From the NCBI GenBank assembly GCA_023407175.1, contig JAEYMU010000056.1:248001-312000 (forward strand): a stretch of DNA of 64,000 bases, given 5' to 3'. The position numbers and the translations under genes are program-made. This DNA is from Bacillota bacterium (GTDB taxonomy: Bacteria; Bacillota_A; Clostridia; Lachnospirales; Lachnospiraceae). Below are positions 25,375 to 34,581 of this stretch, one piece after another (position 1 is the stretch's first letter; each line of letters opens with the position of its first letter). Below the pieces are notes generated by a model. The model did no database searches, was not told the DNA's origin, and saw only the letters and a list, made by a program, of their open reading frames with translations.

Positions 25375-26529
25375 ATGAAGAAGATATTGATTGTAGACGA
25401 TGAAGTACAGATTTTAAAAGCCCTGTCAAGAATGTTTCTGGATACTGATTATGAAATCTTTACCGCAGACAACAGTATGGAGGCGTTAAAGCTGCTTGAA
25501 ACAACAGAAATTAATATGGTAATCAGCGATATGCGCATGCCTGAAATGGACGGCTATAAGCTGCTAAGTATAATTAAGGATAAATATCCGGATATCATCC
25601 GGATTATCCTAAGCGGTTATGCAGATGAAAAACCCATGTTTCAGGCTTTGCTCCATAATGTTGCAAAGCTTTATATATTCAAGCCCTGGAATAATGACAG
25701 CTTTTTGGAAAGCATCAACAAATTATTTGCGGATGAGAAGGAATTAAACTCCGCAGACCTGAAGGCCAGGCTGGAGCAGATCGATTGCAGCTGTATCATG
25801 CCCGAGAATTGCAATAAAATGTTTGCTCTGATTGAAGAAGAGAATCTGGATACTCTGATTGAAGAAATTGAACAGGATGCCGAAATATCAAGGTTATTGA
25901 TGGAGGTTGCAAAATCCGGTGTCTATGGGGCCATGCCGGATAAGGTGAAACAAGCCGCTATCTATATCGGGCTCCACAACTTAAAAAGCTTCCTGCGCTT
26001 TGCCTGTGTTATGAGTTCCTTCGGATCGGAGGACGGAGGACCGAAGATACTTTGCAAACACTCTTACCTAACAAATCGGATCTTCCTGTTCCTGTTCGAA
26101 GTATTCTTGCACAAGCAGCCCGCAGAATCTACGATGTTTGCAGGTCTGATGCATAATATTGGACTGTTTCTTCTCCTCTCGAACACCAAGACCGGTAAAG
26201 CAGCATCTTCCGTTCAGGATTTTGTTCAGCTGGATTACGGTGAGGATGAAATTCTCCATCAGGAGCTCGGTGCATATTTCCTTGACCAATGGGATTTGCC
26301 CTTCCCTGTTTATGAAACAGCCCTTTATCACCACAGACCTCTCGATGCCAATGTGATAACCCATGAGCTGGTATCCTGTGTCCATATCGCTCAGGCCTAT
26401 GCCTGGAAGCATCTAGGTTCAGAGTCCCTGGCAGGGGCTCGGTCCATATCGGTAGATCCTGCTGTGTTTGAGCGTATCGGAGTTTCAGTCACCGATTTTG
26501 AAAAAAGGCTGGCAAAATACCTGAAATAA
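25375..26529 (+). CDS. Response regulator with HDOD output domain
   Basis: A 384-residue protein. The receiver domain (1-120) has D52 in VISDMRMPEMDG and the KPWNND ending shared with RpfG-type regulators. The second half is an HDOD domain (about 150-345), a catalytically degenerate HD relative. HDOD proteins take part in signalling and protein scaffolding and do not hydrolyse cyclic nucleotides as far as known. An AAGGATGATGAGG leader supplies the ribosome site. It pairs with the preceding kinase, and the window's right end holds a comparable pair with HD-GYP output. Confidence 0.85.
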   Translation: MKKILIVDDEVQILKALSRMFLDTDYEIFTADNSMEALKLLETTEINMVISDMRMPEMDGYKLLSIIKDKYPDIIRIILSGYADEKPMFQALLHNVAKLYIFKPWNNDSFLESINKLFADEKELNSADLKARLEQIDCSCIMPENCNKMFALIEEENLDTLIEEIEQDAEISRLLMEVAKSGVYGAMPDKVKQAAIYIGLHNLKSFLRFACVMSSFGSEDGGPKILCKHSYLTNRIFLFLFEVFLHKQPAESTMFAGLMHNIGLFLLLSNTKTGKAASSVQDFVQLDYGEDEILHQELGAYFLDQWDLPFPVYETALYHHRPLDANVITHELVSCVHIAQAYAWKHLGSESLAGARSISVDPAVFERIGVSVTDFEKRLAKYLK

Positions 26530-26575
26530 AGCCAACCGGTATGATAGCCCTTTGATATTATGACAAAAGGACAGC

Positions 26576-26620
26576 AAATTGGCAATGGAATGAATTTTAA
26601 TTCATCTCCATTGCCAATTT
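26576..26620 (+). terminator. Strong hairpin terminator after the REC-HDOD gene
   Basis: AAATT-GGCAATGGA pairs with TCCATTGCC-AATTT, and ATGAATT with AATTCAT inside, so almost every base is paired. ATTTGTG follows. It lies 46 nt after the stop at 26529 and may act in both directions. Confidence 0.75.
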
Positions 26621-26680
26621 ATTTGTGTTGACATACCCCTGCATATCGCAAGCTTTGCTTGTGATACTGCTTTAATAAAG

Positions 26681-26703
26681 AGTTTGAAAGGTACTTTCAA
26701 ACT
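26681..26703 (-). terminator. Terminator directly after the YkgJ gene
   Basis: AGTTTGAAAG / CTTTCAAACT is a 10-bp perfect stem with a 3-nt loop that starts at the base after the stop codon. The minus strand continues with CTTTATT. It closes the agu operon. Confidence 0.65.
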
Positions 26704-26994
26704 TTACATCCTTCTGTTTTCTACTGCTGTCTCCCTCTCCAGTTCCTGCAAATACCTTAGGGCCTCTTCGTCTGTACTGCGACACATTTCCTCGGAGGGT
26801 TTTAAGCTGCCGCAGACTGCCGGGCGAAGGGATAAGCCAAAAAGCCTGCACAGGTTCTCTTCGGTAAGCTGGATACAGCGGATACCGGCAGGTTTTCCGT
26901 CAGGCATTCCCGGGATCGGTGATGAGATGGACGGTGCAATACAGCAGGCACCGCAGCCCAGCCTGCATTGAATTTCATTCGCAGCATTCTTCAT
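26704..26994 (-). CDS. YkgJ family cysteine-cluster protein
   Basis: A 96-residue protein with the Zn/Fe-binding pattern of YkgJ: CRLGCGACCIAP near residues 10-21, GIRCIQL, CRLFG and RPAVCGS. Family members carry a probable Fe-S or zinc cluster of unknown function. The start overlaps the region just after the aguB stop, so it is presumably translated by coupling, because the purine-rich stretch lies immediately against the ATG. Co-transcription with agmatine genes may be incidental. Confidence 0.78.
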   Translation of the reverse strand: MKNAANEIQCRLGCGACCIAPSISSPIPGMPDGKPAGIRCIQLTEENLCRLFGLSLRPAVCGSLKPSEEMCRSTDEEALRYLQELERETAVENRRM

Positions 26995-26998
26995 CCCC

Positions 26999-27871
26999 TT
27001 ATTTTACCTCTCCGTCATAGGTAAGGATCGCTTTGTACAAATCCGGCCTTCTGTCCCTGAAAATTCCCCATTCAATCCGTTGCTCTGCCGTTGCATCCAG
27101 ATCGAATTCAGCCACAAGCACAGCTTCCTGCGTCCTCCCCGCCTCCGCAACCTTCTGTCCGGTAGCATCCGTAATAAAGGAGGAGCCATAGAAGCAAATA
27201 CTGGAGTTATCGATATTCTCAGTCCCGATCCGGTTGGAGGCCACCACCGGTACCAGATTGCAGGCGGAATGCCCTATCATGCAGCGCTGCCAGTGATCCT
27301 TTGAATCAATCCCCGGATTCTCCGGCTCGGAACCGATGGCAGTAGGGTACAACAGGATTTCCGCCCCCATCAATACCATACATCTGGCTGCCTCCGGATA
27401 CCACTGATCCCAGCAGATACCGACGCCAATTTTCCCATATCTCGTCTCCCATACCTGAAAACCAGTATCTCCGGGATTAAAATAATACTTTTCCTCATAG
27501 CCCGGTCCATCAGGGATATGGCTTTTCCGGTATACTCCAAGCACCTCTCCGTCCGCATCAATAACTGCAAGAGCATTATAACGGGCATTATTCTTTTTCT
27601 CATAGAAGCTTATGGGAAGCACCACCTCAAGCTCCTTCGCAACCTTCTTAAAATGGGCGACGGCCTTATTCTCATCCACAGTTGCAGCATAATTATAGTA
27701 TTCCGGCTTTTCCTTCTGGCAAAAATATAGTGTCTCAAAGAGCTCCTGAATTAAAATGATCTGTGCTCCCTGTGCCGCGGCCTGTCTTACCAGTCCTTCC
27801 GCCTTCTTTATATTCTCATCGATCTGATCCGTGCAGCTCATTTGTGTTGCTGCAACCTTTACCAACCTCAT
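26999..27871 (-). CDS. aguB: N-carbamoylputrescine amidase
   Basis: A nitrilase-superfamily enzyme (290 residues) that hydrolyses N-carbamoylputrescine to putrescine, CO2 and ammonia. The catalytic triad is visible: E43 in LIQELFET, K116 in YRKSHIPDG and C153 in GICWDQWYPE. The C-terminal region GIFRDRRPDLY is typical of the agmatine-pathway member. It lies 81 nt downstream of agmatine deiminase, which makes its substrate, so the pair converts agmatine to putrescine. GAGGGAG lies 5 nt before the ATG. Confidence 0.92.
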   Translation of the reverse strand: MRLVKVAATQMSCTDQIDENIKKAEGLVRQAAAQGAQIILIQELFETLYFCQKEKPEYYNYAATVDENKAVAHFKKVAKELEVVLPISFYEKKNNARYNALAVIDADGEVLGVYRKSHIPDGPGYEEKYYFNPGDTGFQVWETRYGKIGVGICWDQWYPEAARCMVLMGAEILLYPTAIGSEPENPGIDSKDHWQRCMIGHSACNLVPVVASNRIGTENIDNSSICFYGSSFITDATGQKVAEAGRTQEAVLVAEFDLDATAEQRIEWGIFRDRRPDLYKAILTYDGEVK

Positions 27872-27952
27872 GCTTACTCCCTCTTTCCTATGAGCTCTCT
27901 TTTTCTAACCTTCTATGAAATCCTTCCTGTTAAAGGGCTTGACCGTAACGCT

Positions 27953-28978
27953 CTATCTGCTTCCCGCCGGCATCTGCTGGGTGATACAGTGGACATTACC
28001 GCCCTCCTTAATCAGGGCCATACCGTCAACCGTTGCAATTTTCCGGCCGGAAAATACCTGCTTTAGAATTTCCTCTGCCTTTTGATCTGTTTCTGTGGCG
28101 TCCTCGCCAAATACCGGAAGAATAACACCACCGTTCACCAGATAGAAATTCAGATAGCTTAAGGTCAAGCGGATATCCTCATAATATCTTACGGGAGGCT
28201 GGGGAAGCTGTATGATCTCTAATTTTCTTCCACAGGCATCCACTGCCTGCTTTAATATCTCCAGATTTTCCTGTGTTCTTTCATAATTCGGGTCCTCTTT
28301 ATGGCTACAGGCTTGAAGCAGGATAACACCCGGTTTTGCAAAGCAGGCTACATTATCCACATGCCCGTCCGTTTCATCCCCGTAAAGTCCACGCTTTAAC
28401 CAGATTATCCTCGATACGCCGACCTGACGCTTAACTTCCTCCTCAATCTCTTCTCTGGAAAGTCCCGGATTACGGTTTTTATTTAAAAGACATTCCTCTG
28501 TGGTCAGCAAGGTACCCTCTCCGTCAACATGGATGGAACCTCCCTCCAGCACGATGGGTGCATTGACATAGGGAACCCGGAAATGCTCCAGGACTCTTGA
28601 CGCCAATTGATTATCCTGCTCATAATCGGGAAAGCGTTCACCCCAGGCATTGAATTTCCAGTTTACCCCGGAAAGCTGTTTGTCCCTGTTCCATAAAAAG
28701 GTCGGGCCGCTATCCCTGCACCATCCGTCATTATGAGGTACGATAAGAAGCTCAGCCTTCTCCCCACACAGCTTCTTTGCTTCGTCGAAGGAAGCTTCAT
28801 TGACCAGCACCGTAACCTTTTCAAATTCTGCAACTCTGTTTATTACATTCACATATCCCTGTCTGACCTCTTCATAATTCTCCGGAAAAACCAGGGACGG
28901 TCTGACCGGCCATTGTATCAGGGTTCTCTCATGCAGCTCCCATTCGGCCGGCATGTAATAACTCACTGTACCTTGCAT
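27953..28978 (-). CDS. aguA: Agmatine deiminase
   Basis: Converts agmatine to N-carbamoylputrescine and ammonia in the polyamine pathway. The 341-residue protein shows the family blocks WCRDSGPTF, GGSIHVDGEGT, HVDNVACF and the catalytic cysteine C331 in GGNVHCITQQ. I start at the ATG at 28976-28978, six nt after GGAGG; a TTG directly before it would leave three nt. An ACCGC/GCGGT hairpin precedes the ribosome site. It is followed by aguB. Confidence 0.93.
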   Translation of the reverse strand: MQGTVSYYMPAEWELHERTLIQWPVRPSLVFPENYEEVRQGYVNVINRVAEFEKVTVLVNEASFDEAKKLCGEKAELLIVPHNDGWCRDSGPTFLWNRDKQLSGVNWKFNAWGERFPDYEQDNQLASRVLEHFRVPYVNAPIVLEGGSIHVDGEGTLLTTEECLLNKNRNPGLSREEIEEEVKRQVGVSRIIWLKRGLYGDETDGHVDNVACFAKPGVILLQACSHKEDPNYERTQENLEILKQAVDACGRKLEIIQLPQPPVRYYEDIRLTLSYLNFYLVNGGVILPVFGEDATETDQKAEEILKQVFSGRKIATVDGMALIKEGGNVHCITQQMPAGSR

Positions 28979-28984
28979 CAAATA

Positions 28985-29013
28985 CCTCCGTATTACCGCC
29001 AGATGAAAGCGGT
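28985..29013 (-). promoter_or_regulatory. Leader hairpin abutting the ribosome site (aguA)
   Basis: On the minus strand ACCGC (29009-29013) pairs with GCGGT (28995-28999) around a 9-nt loop, and the stem ends five nt before GGAGG (28985-28989). It occupies the short gap between hypE and aguA, and no U run follows. Confidence 0.5.
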
Positions 29014-29037
29014 TTATCCTTTTTGTTTTATTATATT

Positions 29038-30015
29038 CTAGCAGATTCTCGGCAATCCTTCTCCGTATAATACATCAATCGACCTCGTGCCCTGAAGCTT
29101 TGTCCGCATTCTGACACCCTTTCCTTCCGCCACCCTGCCGATAATGGCGGCATTCCTGCCGTATTTATTTTTCCAGATGGCCTCCAGGGCTTTGGCAGCC
29201 TGACCTTCCGGTACAACGGCAATCATCTTGCCCTCATTTGCCATATAAAGAGGGTCCAGTCCCAGGATATCACAAAAGCCCTGAACTTCCCTGCTCACCG
29301 GCAGAGCCTCTTCCCATATCTCTATCCCAAGGCCGGAGTTATCCGCCGCCTCATTCAATACTGTGGCCAGTCCTCCCCGGGTAACATCCCTCATACAATG
29401 TATGCTTACCTTCTCTGCTAGCAATCCGGTTACAATTCCATTCAAGGGCGCGCAGTCACTGGCAATCTGATTGTCAATTCCCATTCGTTCGGATAAAATA
29501 GCTGCATGGTGCTCTCCCAGATTACCGGAAAGGATAATCACATCACCGGCACGGCAATTGGATATGCTGACTCCGCTTCTTATAATCTCGCCGATACCGG
29601 AGGTATTAATATAAATGCCTCCCCTTCCCTCGATCACCTTGGTATCACCGGCCACTATCTTCACCCTGGCCTCTCTTGCCGCTGCCGCCATAGCCTCTGC
29701 AATTTTATCGACTGTCTCAAGCTCTGCCCCCTCTTCCAGGATAAAGCCGGCAGTCAGATATTTCGGTACCGCTCCCATCATCGAAAGGTCATTCACCGTT
29801 CCGCAGACCGCCAGCTTTCCGATATTGCCTCCGCGAAAGAATAAGGGGGTTACCACGAAGGAATCCGTGGTATAGGCAATTTTTCCGTTTACGGACAGCA
29901 CCGCAGAATCCTCCAGCTTATTCAAGGTTTTATTATTAAAATGCTTCAGAAATATCTCCTGAATCAGATTACCGGTCTGCTTCCCGCCGCTTCCATAGGA
30001 CATATCGATTTTCAT
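29038..30015 (-). CDS. hypE: Hydrogenase maturation protein HypE
   Basis: HypE dehydrates the carbamoyl group placed on its C-terminal cysteine by HypF, giving the cyanide ligand of the NiFe site. The 325-residue protein starts MKIDMSYGSGGKQTG and ends in GEGLPRIC, so the acceptor C325 is the last residue. The AIR-synthase-like ATP region includes YTTDSFVVTP and VAGDTKVIEG. It is the last gene of the ech-hyp run and 12 nt after hypD. Confidence 0.95.
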   Translation of the reverse strand: MKIDMSYGSGGKQTGNLIQEIFLKHFNNKTLNKLEDSAVLSVNGKIAYTTDSFVVTPLFFRGGNIGKLAVCGTVNDLSMMGAVPKYLTAGFILEEGAELETVDKIAEAMAAAAREARVKIVAGDTKVIEGRGGIYINTSGIGEIIRSGVSISNCRAGDVIILSGNLGEHHAAILSERMGIDNQIASDCAPLNGIVTGLLAEKVSIHCMRDVTRGGLATVLNEAADNSGLGIEIWEEALPVSREVQGFCDILGLDPLYMANEGKMIAVVPEGQAAKALEAIWKNKYGRNAAIIGRVAEGKGVRMRTKLQGTRSIDVLYGEGLPRIC

Positions 30016-30027
30016 AGCTGCCTCCGT

Positions 30028-31077
30028 TCACATATTTTTATACCATATTCCGCAGGCACCCTCCGAGGATACCATACAGGGACCCACGGCATCCATCGGG
30101 GTACATACTGTTTTAAATAATGGACATTCATCCGGGGTTATCCGTCCCAGAATTACATCGGTGCATCTGCAGCCCCTCGGCAGGACCTCTTCCGGATATA
30201 CAGCTTCGCTGCTGCTCCCCGCATCAAATTCCCTGTACTCTTCCCTAAGCTTAAGTGCCGAATTTTCAATGCTTCCAATTCCCCGCCAGATATCCTCCGT
30301 GCTTTCGAAGTATTTATAAATCAGGGCAAGAGCCTTCCGGTTTCCATCCCTGGATACTGCACCGGGGTACATATTCTTTACCTCGGGGTGTTCATGCTTT
30401 AGCTGAAACAGGATTTCATATATGGCCGCCAGGATATGCTCTCCCTCAAAGCCGCCGATGACAAAGGGCTTATGATATTTTTGAACCAACGGTTCATAAA
30501 CTGAGCTGCCGGTGATCACACTGACATGTCCCGGGCACAAAAATGCATCAATCTTCTCCTCATTCTCACAGATATAGGAAAGTGCCGGAATGATCGTTTT
30601 AATCGATGTCAGCAGCTTTAGATTTTTAATATTGTCTTTCAGGATTTCCTCCAGCATCAGAGCATAGATTGGTGTTGTCGTCTCAAAGCCCACTGCTGCA
30701 AAGATATAATTAACGGAAGGATTCTTCCTGGCAAGCTCAAGTGCCGTAAGCGGTGAATATAAAATCTGCACTACGGCGCCTGCCGCCTTCGCACCGGTTA
30801 AAGAGAGCTTGCTGCCCTTAACCTTCATCATGTCTCCGAAGGTCAGTACACAATGATTTTCCTTAAGAGAATATTCGACCAGCTTATCAATATAGGCCGG
30901 TGAAGTTACACAGACGGGACAGCCCGGTCCTGAGATCAGCCGAATCTTAGGAGAGATCAGGCTTCGAATTCCATTTTTGAATATACTTGAGGTATGGGTG
31001 CCGCATACCTCCATGATCTTTATCGGAGGGCCGTCATAGCGGCTCAGCTCATCCTTTACTTGTAGTAGTGTCTTCAT
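30028..31077 (-). CDS. hypD: Hydrogenase maturation protein HypD
   Basis: HypD is the Fe-S scaffold on which Fe(CN)2CO is assembled together with HypC. In the 349-residue protein the conserved EVCGTHTSSIFKNGI, GPGCPVCVT and FAAVGFETTTP motifs are present, and GGFEGEHILAA and PRGCRCTDV supply further conserved cysteines. It overlaps hypC by 29 nt in another frame. Confidence 0.95.
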   Translation of the reverse strand: MKTLLQVKDELSRYDGPPIKIMEVCGTHTSSIFKNGIRSLISPKIRLISGPGCPVCVTSPAYIDKLVEYSLKENHCVLTFGDMMKVKGSKLSLTGAKAAGAVVQILYSPLTALELARKNPSVNYIFAAVGFETTTPIYALMLEEILKDNIKNLKLLTSIKTIIPALSYICENEEKIDAFLCPGHVSVITGSSVYEPLVQKYHKPFVIGGFEGEHILAAIYEILFQLKHEHPEVKNMYPGAVSRDGNRKALALIYKYFESTEDIWRGIGSIENSALKLREEYREFDAGSSSEAVYPEEVLPRGCRCTDVILGRITPDECPLFKTVCTPMDAVGPCMVSSEGACGIWYKNM

Positions 31078-31291
31078 CCATAACCTCCGAAAGCTGTGAA
31101 AACAGGGTCAATATCTCTTCCGCCGCGTCCTTCTCAAGAATCTCAATCACGCAGCCCGCGTGAATTAATGCATAATCTCCTACCTTTGCCGAAACCAGCT
31201 TTATATTGGCCTGGGTAATATTATTCATAACATTGACCTTAGCAAAGTCACCTTGAATTTCTATAATTTTGCCGGGTACCGCAACACACAT
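31049..31291 (-). CDS. hypC: Hydrogenase maturation chaperone HypC
   Basis: An 80-residue chaperone that partners HypD and delivers the iron centre to the large subunit. It begins MCVAVPGKI with the essential Cys2 and has GDYALIHAGCVIEIL in the second half. Its 3' end overlaps the hypD start. Confidence 0.95.
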   Translation of the reverse strand: MCVAVPGKIIEIQGDFAKVNVMNNITQANIKLVSAKVGDYALIHAGCVIEILEKDAAEEILTLFSQLSEVMDEDTTTSKG

Positions 31292-31424
31292 AACCGATCC
31301 GCCTTTCTATCTATAAGCTGAATTTTTGTATCAAAACCCCTGCGCATCCAAAAGTAAATATTCTGTACCACCTTGTATTAATTCTATTTTATCAAAAAGT
31401 CTATCCTGCAAGCAATGGTTTCTG

Positions 31425-33845
31425 CTATAAATTTTCCAGGAATCCCTTTTCAAGGTCTTTCCTTCCATGCAGCAGTCCAAGCCAGGCTTGCCCCAGACTG
31501 ATTCCGCCGTCATTGGGAGGTACTGCCATATTAACAAACACCTGCAGTCCCTTCTGTCGTAACAGCCGTAAGGTCTGCTCTGTCAGAACAGTATTTTGAA
31601 ATACTCCGCCGCTTAAGGCGATGGTATCTGTTTTATAATATACCCTTAACCTGTCACAAACCTCTGCAATCATATGGGCCACAGCATAATGAAAGCCAAG
31701 GGCCAGGGCTTCGGCCTTTCCTTCCTTACCCAGTCTGCAAAGTGCTCTTAATACCGGTTTCGGATCAATTTCTATGCTCCCGTCCTTTTCTGTGATTGCA
31801 AAGGCCAGTTCCTCCGGCATACTCTGATTCTCCAGCGCAAGAACTGCTTCCCTTTCCAGGAGGGCACCGCATTCCCCCTCATAACGGTTTTCCTGTCCCA
31901 AATCAAGAATGGAGGCCACTGCATCAAACAGCCTTCCCATACTGGAGGTCAGAACACAGTTAATACCATGCTTAAGTGCCATCTTTATGATGTCCTTACG
32001 TTCATCCCTGATATATTCCTCCAATTCCGCGTCAAGCAGATAACAGGAGGAAGTTTTCTTCGCATCCCGCATGGACTGGTCTCCTCCGAGCAGCTTTACA
32101 TAATTTAAATGAGCAGCGCGGATAAACTGCTCCTCCTCGCATATCAGGAACTCTCCGCCCCAGATATTACCGTCCGTTCCGTACCCCGTTCCGTCAAAGG
32201 CTACTCCGATTACCTTTCCCTTAAGCTCATGCTCCGCCATAACCGAAGCAATATGAGCATGATGATGCTGTACCTGAAGCACAGGTATCCCCAGTATCTT
32301 TGCAAAGGCTGCCGAGGCATAATTCGGATGCAGATCACAGACTGCCAGGCCGGAATTTATCTTCATCAGGCTGCACAAATCCCGATAGGAGCTTTGATAC
32401 TCCTCCCGTACACTCACCTGTACCAAATCTCCGAAATATTGAGACAGGACTGCCTTGCCCTCCTTATAAAGGCAGAAAGCAGCCTTCAAATCTCCGCCGG
32501 CCGCAAAGATAGTCGGCTGTACCGGCTTACTCTTTGCCGGAGCTTTCGTTCTTGCCGGTATCTCCTGCGTCAGGCTGTCCTCATTTATAAATACCGGATA
32601 GGGTACATACCCCCGGCTCCTTCGCACTAGCTGCGGTTTCCCGTCAATTACCTTTGCGACGGAATCATCCACCGAACGCACAATTCTTCTTGTATTATAA
32701 AGGATACCATTCAGATAAGGAGAATCCAGGGCCGTCAGCTTCCAATCCTCCCTTATGACCGGCTGGTCCGATATGTTGGCGCTGGTCATAATCAGCGGGC
32801 CGCAAAGCCCTGTCAGCAGCAATTGAAGGGGTGTATACGGCAGAAAAGCACCGCAGTAGATGCTTTCCTTACATACGGAGGGAGCCATTGCGTTGTTCTT
32901 CCTGTTAAGAAGGACAATCGGCCTCGCCGGTGTTAACAGAAGAATTTGTTCCTCCTTAGATATGATACAGTATTCCTTAATCACCTCAAGGGAAGGAAAC
33001 ATAACTGCAAAGGGCTTTTCCTCACGACCTTTCAGTCTGCGAAGCTTAAGAACCGTCTCCTCTAAAAAGGGCGAGCAAACAAAATGGTATCCTCCGATTC
33101 CTTTCACCGCAAGGATTCCTCCCTGCTTTAATACACCTGTGGCTCTTTCCAGCGCTGCCTTTTCCGTACAGGGCTTCTCGGTATTTATTTTCTTATGGGT
33201 CTTCTCTTTCTCTGCATCTGTCCATGGTTTTAGTTCCTGGGAATTCGAATCCCCGCACTCCTGATAAATCAGATATGGGCCGCAATCATTACAGGATATG
33301 GTCTGGGCATGAAACCTTCTGCTCTGAGGCGATGTATACTCCTTGTAGCAATCGGCGCACATCTCATAATCATTCATAGTGGTATTGTACCTGTCATAGG
33401 GCAATGCTTCCATGATGGTATATCTCGGTCCGCAGGAGATACAGCTGATAAATGGATTTTGAAAACGTCTGTCACTGTCCTTATATAATTCCTCGGCGCA
33501 CTTTGGACAAACCGGAAGATCAGGGGGAATGATGGAGGCTTCTCCCTCCGTTTCACTGCGAAGGATAACGAAGTCCTCATATTCTGCCGGTAAAAGCTCT
33601 TCGGCCTCCAGCCTTACGATCTCACCGGCACAGGTCTGATCTCCTCTCAATGCCTCCAGGAATTTCTCCAATACCTCCGCCTCCGCGCTGGCTGTAATTT
33701 CAACATAGCCTCCGACATTTCTTACATTGCCCTTAACCTCCAGACTTTTGGCAATACGATAAACAAGGGGTCGAAAACCAACCCCTTGTACGATGCCATA
33801 GACCTTTATCCTTTTTGTTATGAGTTTACCTTTTCCATAATCCAT
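31425..33845 (-). CDS. hypF: Carbamoyltransferase HypF
   Basis: HypF makes carbamoyl-AMP from carbamoyl phosphate and moves the carbamoyl group to HypE. The 806 residues contain an acylphosphatase domain (VQGVGFRPLV, about 16-25), two zinc-finger pairs (CPKC...CISC and CADC...CNDC, about 110-190), a YrdC-like domain (about 240-420) and a Kae1-like domain with the metal motif HHHAHIASV. It is slightly longer than usual (about 750-770), mainly in loops between the zinc fingers and YrdC. It overlaps hypB by 28 nt. Confidence 0.94.
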   Translation of the reverse strand: MDYGKGKLITKRIKVYGIVQGVGFRPLVYRIAKSLEVKGNVRNVGGYVEITASAEAEVLEKFLEALRGDQTCAGEIVRLEAEELLPAEYEDFVILRSETEGEASIIPPDLPVCPKCAEELYKDSDRRFQNPFISCISCGPRYTIMEALPYDRYNTTMNDYEMCADCYKEYTSPQSRRFHAQTISCNDCGPYLIYQECGDSNSQELKPWTDAEKEKTHKKINTEKPCTEKAALERATGVLKQGGILAVKGIGGYHFVCSPFLEETVLKLRRLKGREEKPFAVMFPSLEVIKEYCIISKEEQILLLTPARPIVLLNRKNNAMAPSVCKESIYCGAFLPYTPLQLLLTGLCGPLIMTSANISDQPVIREDWKLTALDSPYLNGILYNTRRIVRSVDDSVAKVIDGKPQLVRRSRGYVPYPVFINEDSLTQEIPARTKAPAKSKPVQPTIFAAGGDLKAAFCLYKEGKAVLSQYFGDLVQVSVREEYQSSYRDLCSLMKINSGLAVCDLHPNYASAAFAKILGIPVLQVQHHHAHIASVMAEHELKGKVIGVAFDGTGYGTDGNIWGGEFLICEEEQFIRAAHLNYVKLLGGDQSMRDAKKTSSCYLLDAELEEYIRDERKDIIKMALKHGINCVLTSSMGRLFDAVASILDLGQENRYEGECGALLEREAVLALENQSMPEELAFAITEKDGSIEIDPKPVLRALCRLGKEGKAEALALGFHYAVAHMIAEVCDRLRVYYKTDTIALSGGVFQNTVLTEQTLRLLRQKGLQVFVNMAVPPNDGGISLGQAWLGLLHGRKDLEKGFLENL

Positions 33846-34471
33846 GCTGCTACCTTATCATAACCCTCCTGTGTCTTACCGGATACTTTGATTACAGGAG
33901 CTGTCTTGTTCAGTGCCCTTACACCTTTCATAAAGAATTCCTCATCAAAATCCACATAGGGAAGAAGGTCACATTTATTCAGTAATATGATATCCGCCTT
34001 CTCAAAGGCCAGCGGATATTTGTAGGGCTTATCACTGCCCTCCGTTACAGTTGAAATAAGCATTTTCGCATGCTCACCAATCATAAACTCCGCCGGGCAG
34101 ACCAGATTGCCGATATTTTCTATAAATAATACGCCGTTGCCAAGCTTCAGCTCCTCCACCGCATTACCGATCAGGGGAGAATCCAGATGACAGGCACCCC
34201 CGGTATTGATTTGGATTGCCTTGACCCCCAGAGCCTGGAGCGTTTTTGTATCAAAGTCCGCTTCAATATCTCCCTCGATCACATAGGAGGTAACCTGGGT
34301 AAGACGCTTGATGATCTGAATTAATGAAGTGGTTTTTCCCGCTCCCGGTGCTCCCATAACATTAATTGCATAGATGCCGTTCTTTGTCAGGTCCGAATTA
34401 ATACGGGATGCAACCTCGTCATTCTTGTCGTAGACAGACTGCATTACTTCGATTTCCTTATTTTCCTGCAT
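33818..34471 (-). CDS. hypB: Hydrogenase nickel-insertion GTPase HypB
   Basis: A SIMIBI-class GTPase that drives Ni delivery with HypA. The 217-residue protein has P-loop GAPGAGKTTS, GDIEADFD, the metal-site motif GGACHLDSPLI, ENIGNLVCP and NKCDLLPYV. It has no histidine-rich nickel-storage N-terminus. The ATG is at 34469-34471 with a GGGAG site. Confidence 0.94.
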   Translation of the reverse strand: MQENKEIEVMQSVYDKNDEVASRINSDLTKNGIYAINVMGAPGAGKTTSLIQIIKRLTQVTSYVIEGDIEADFDTKTLQALGVKAIQINTGGACHLDSPLIGNAVEELKLGNGVLFIENIGNLVCPAEFMIGEHAKMLISTVTEGSDKPYKYPLAFEKADIILLNKCDLLPYVDFDEEFFMKGVRALNKTAPVIKVSGKTQEGYDKVAAWIMEKVNS

Positions 34472-34525
34472 AATGATCTCCCTTCTGCCACTCCCTTATA
34501 AATTCGGGCGGCAGTATGAAATTTA

Positions 34526-34555
34526 CCATTTGAAAAATCCTGATTTTTCAAACGG
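34526..34555 (-). other. Hairpin between hypA and hypB
   Basis: On the minus strand CCGTTTGAAAAAT can pair with ATTTTTCAAATGG (one mismatch). No U run follows, so it is better explained as an mRNA processing or stabilising element inside the operon than as a terminator. Confidence 0.5.
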
Positions 34556-34581
34556 TCTTTTGTATCTCTTCCCTTTCATAT

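Noticed and set aside
31331..31537. A 68-codon leftward frame at the end of hypF
   Set aside because: It overlaps the conserved C-terminus of HypF in another frame and has no ribosome site.
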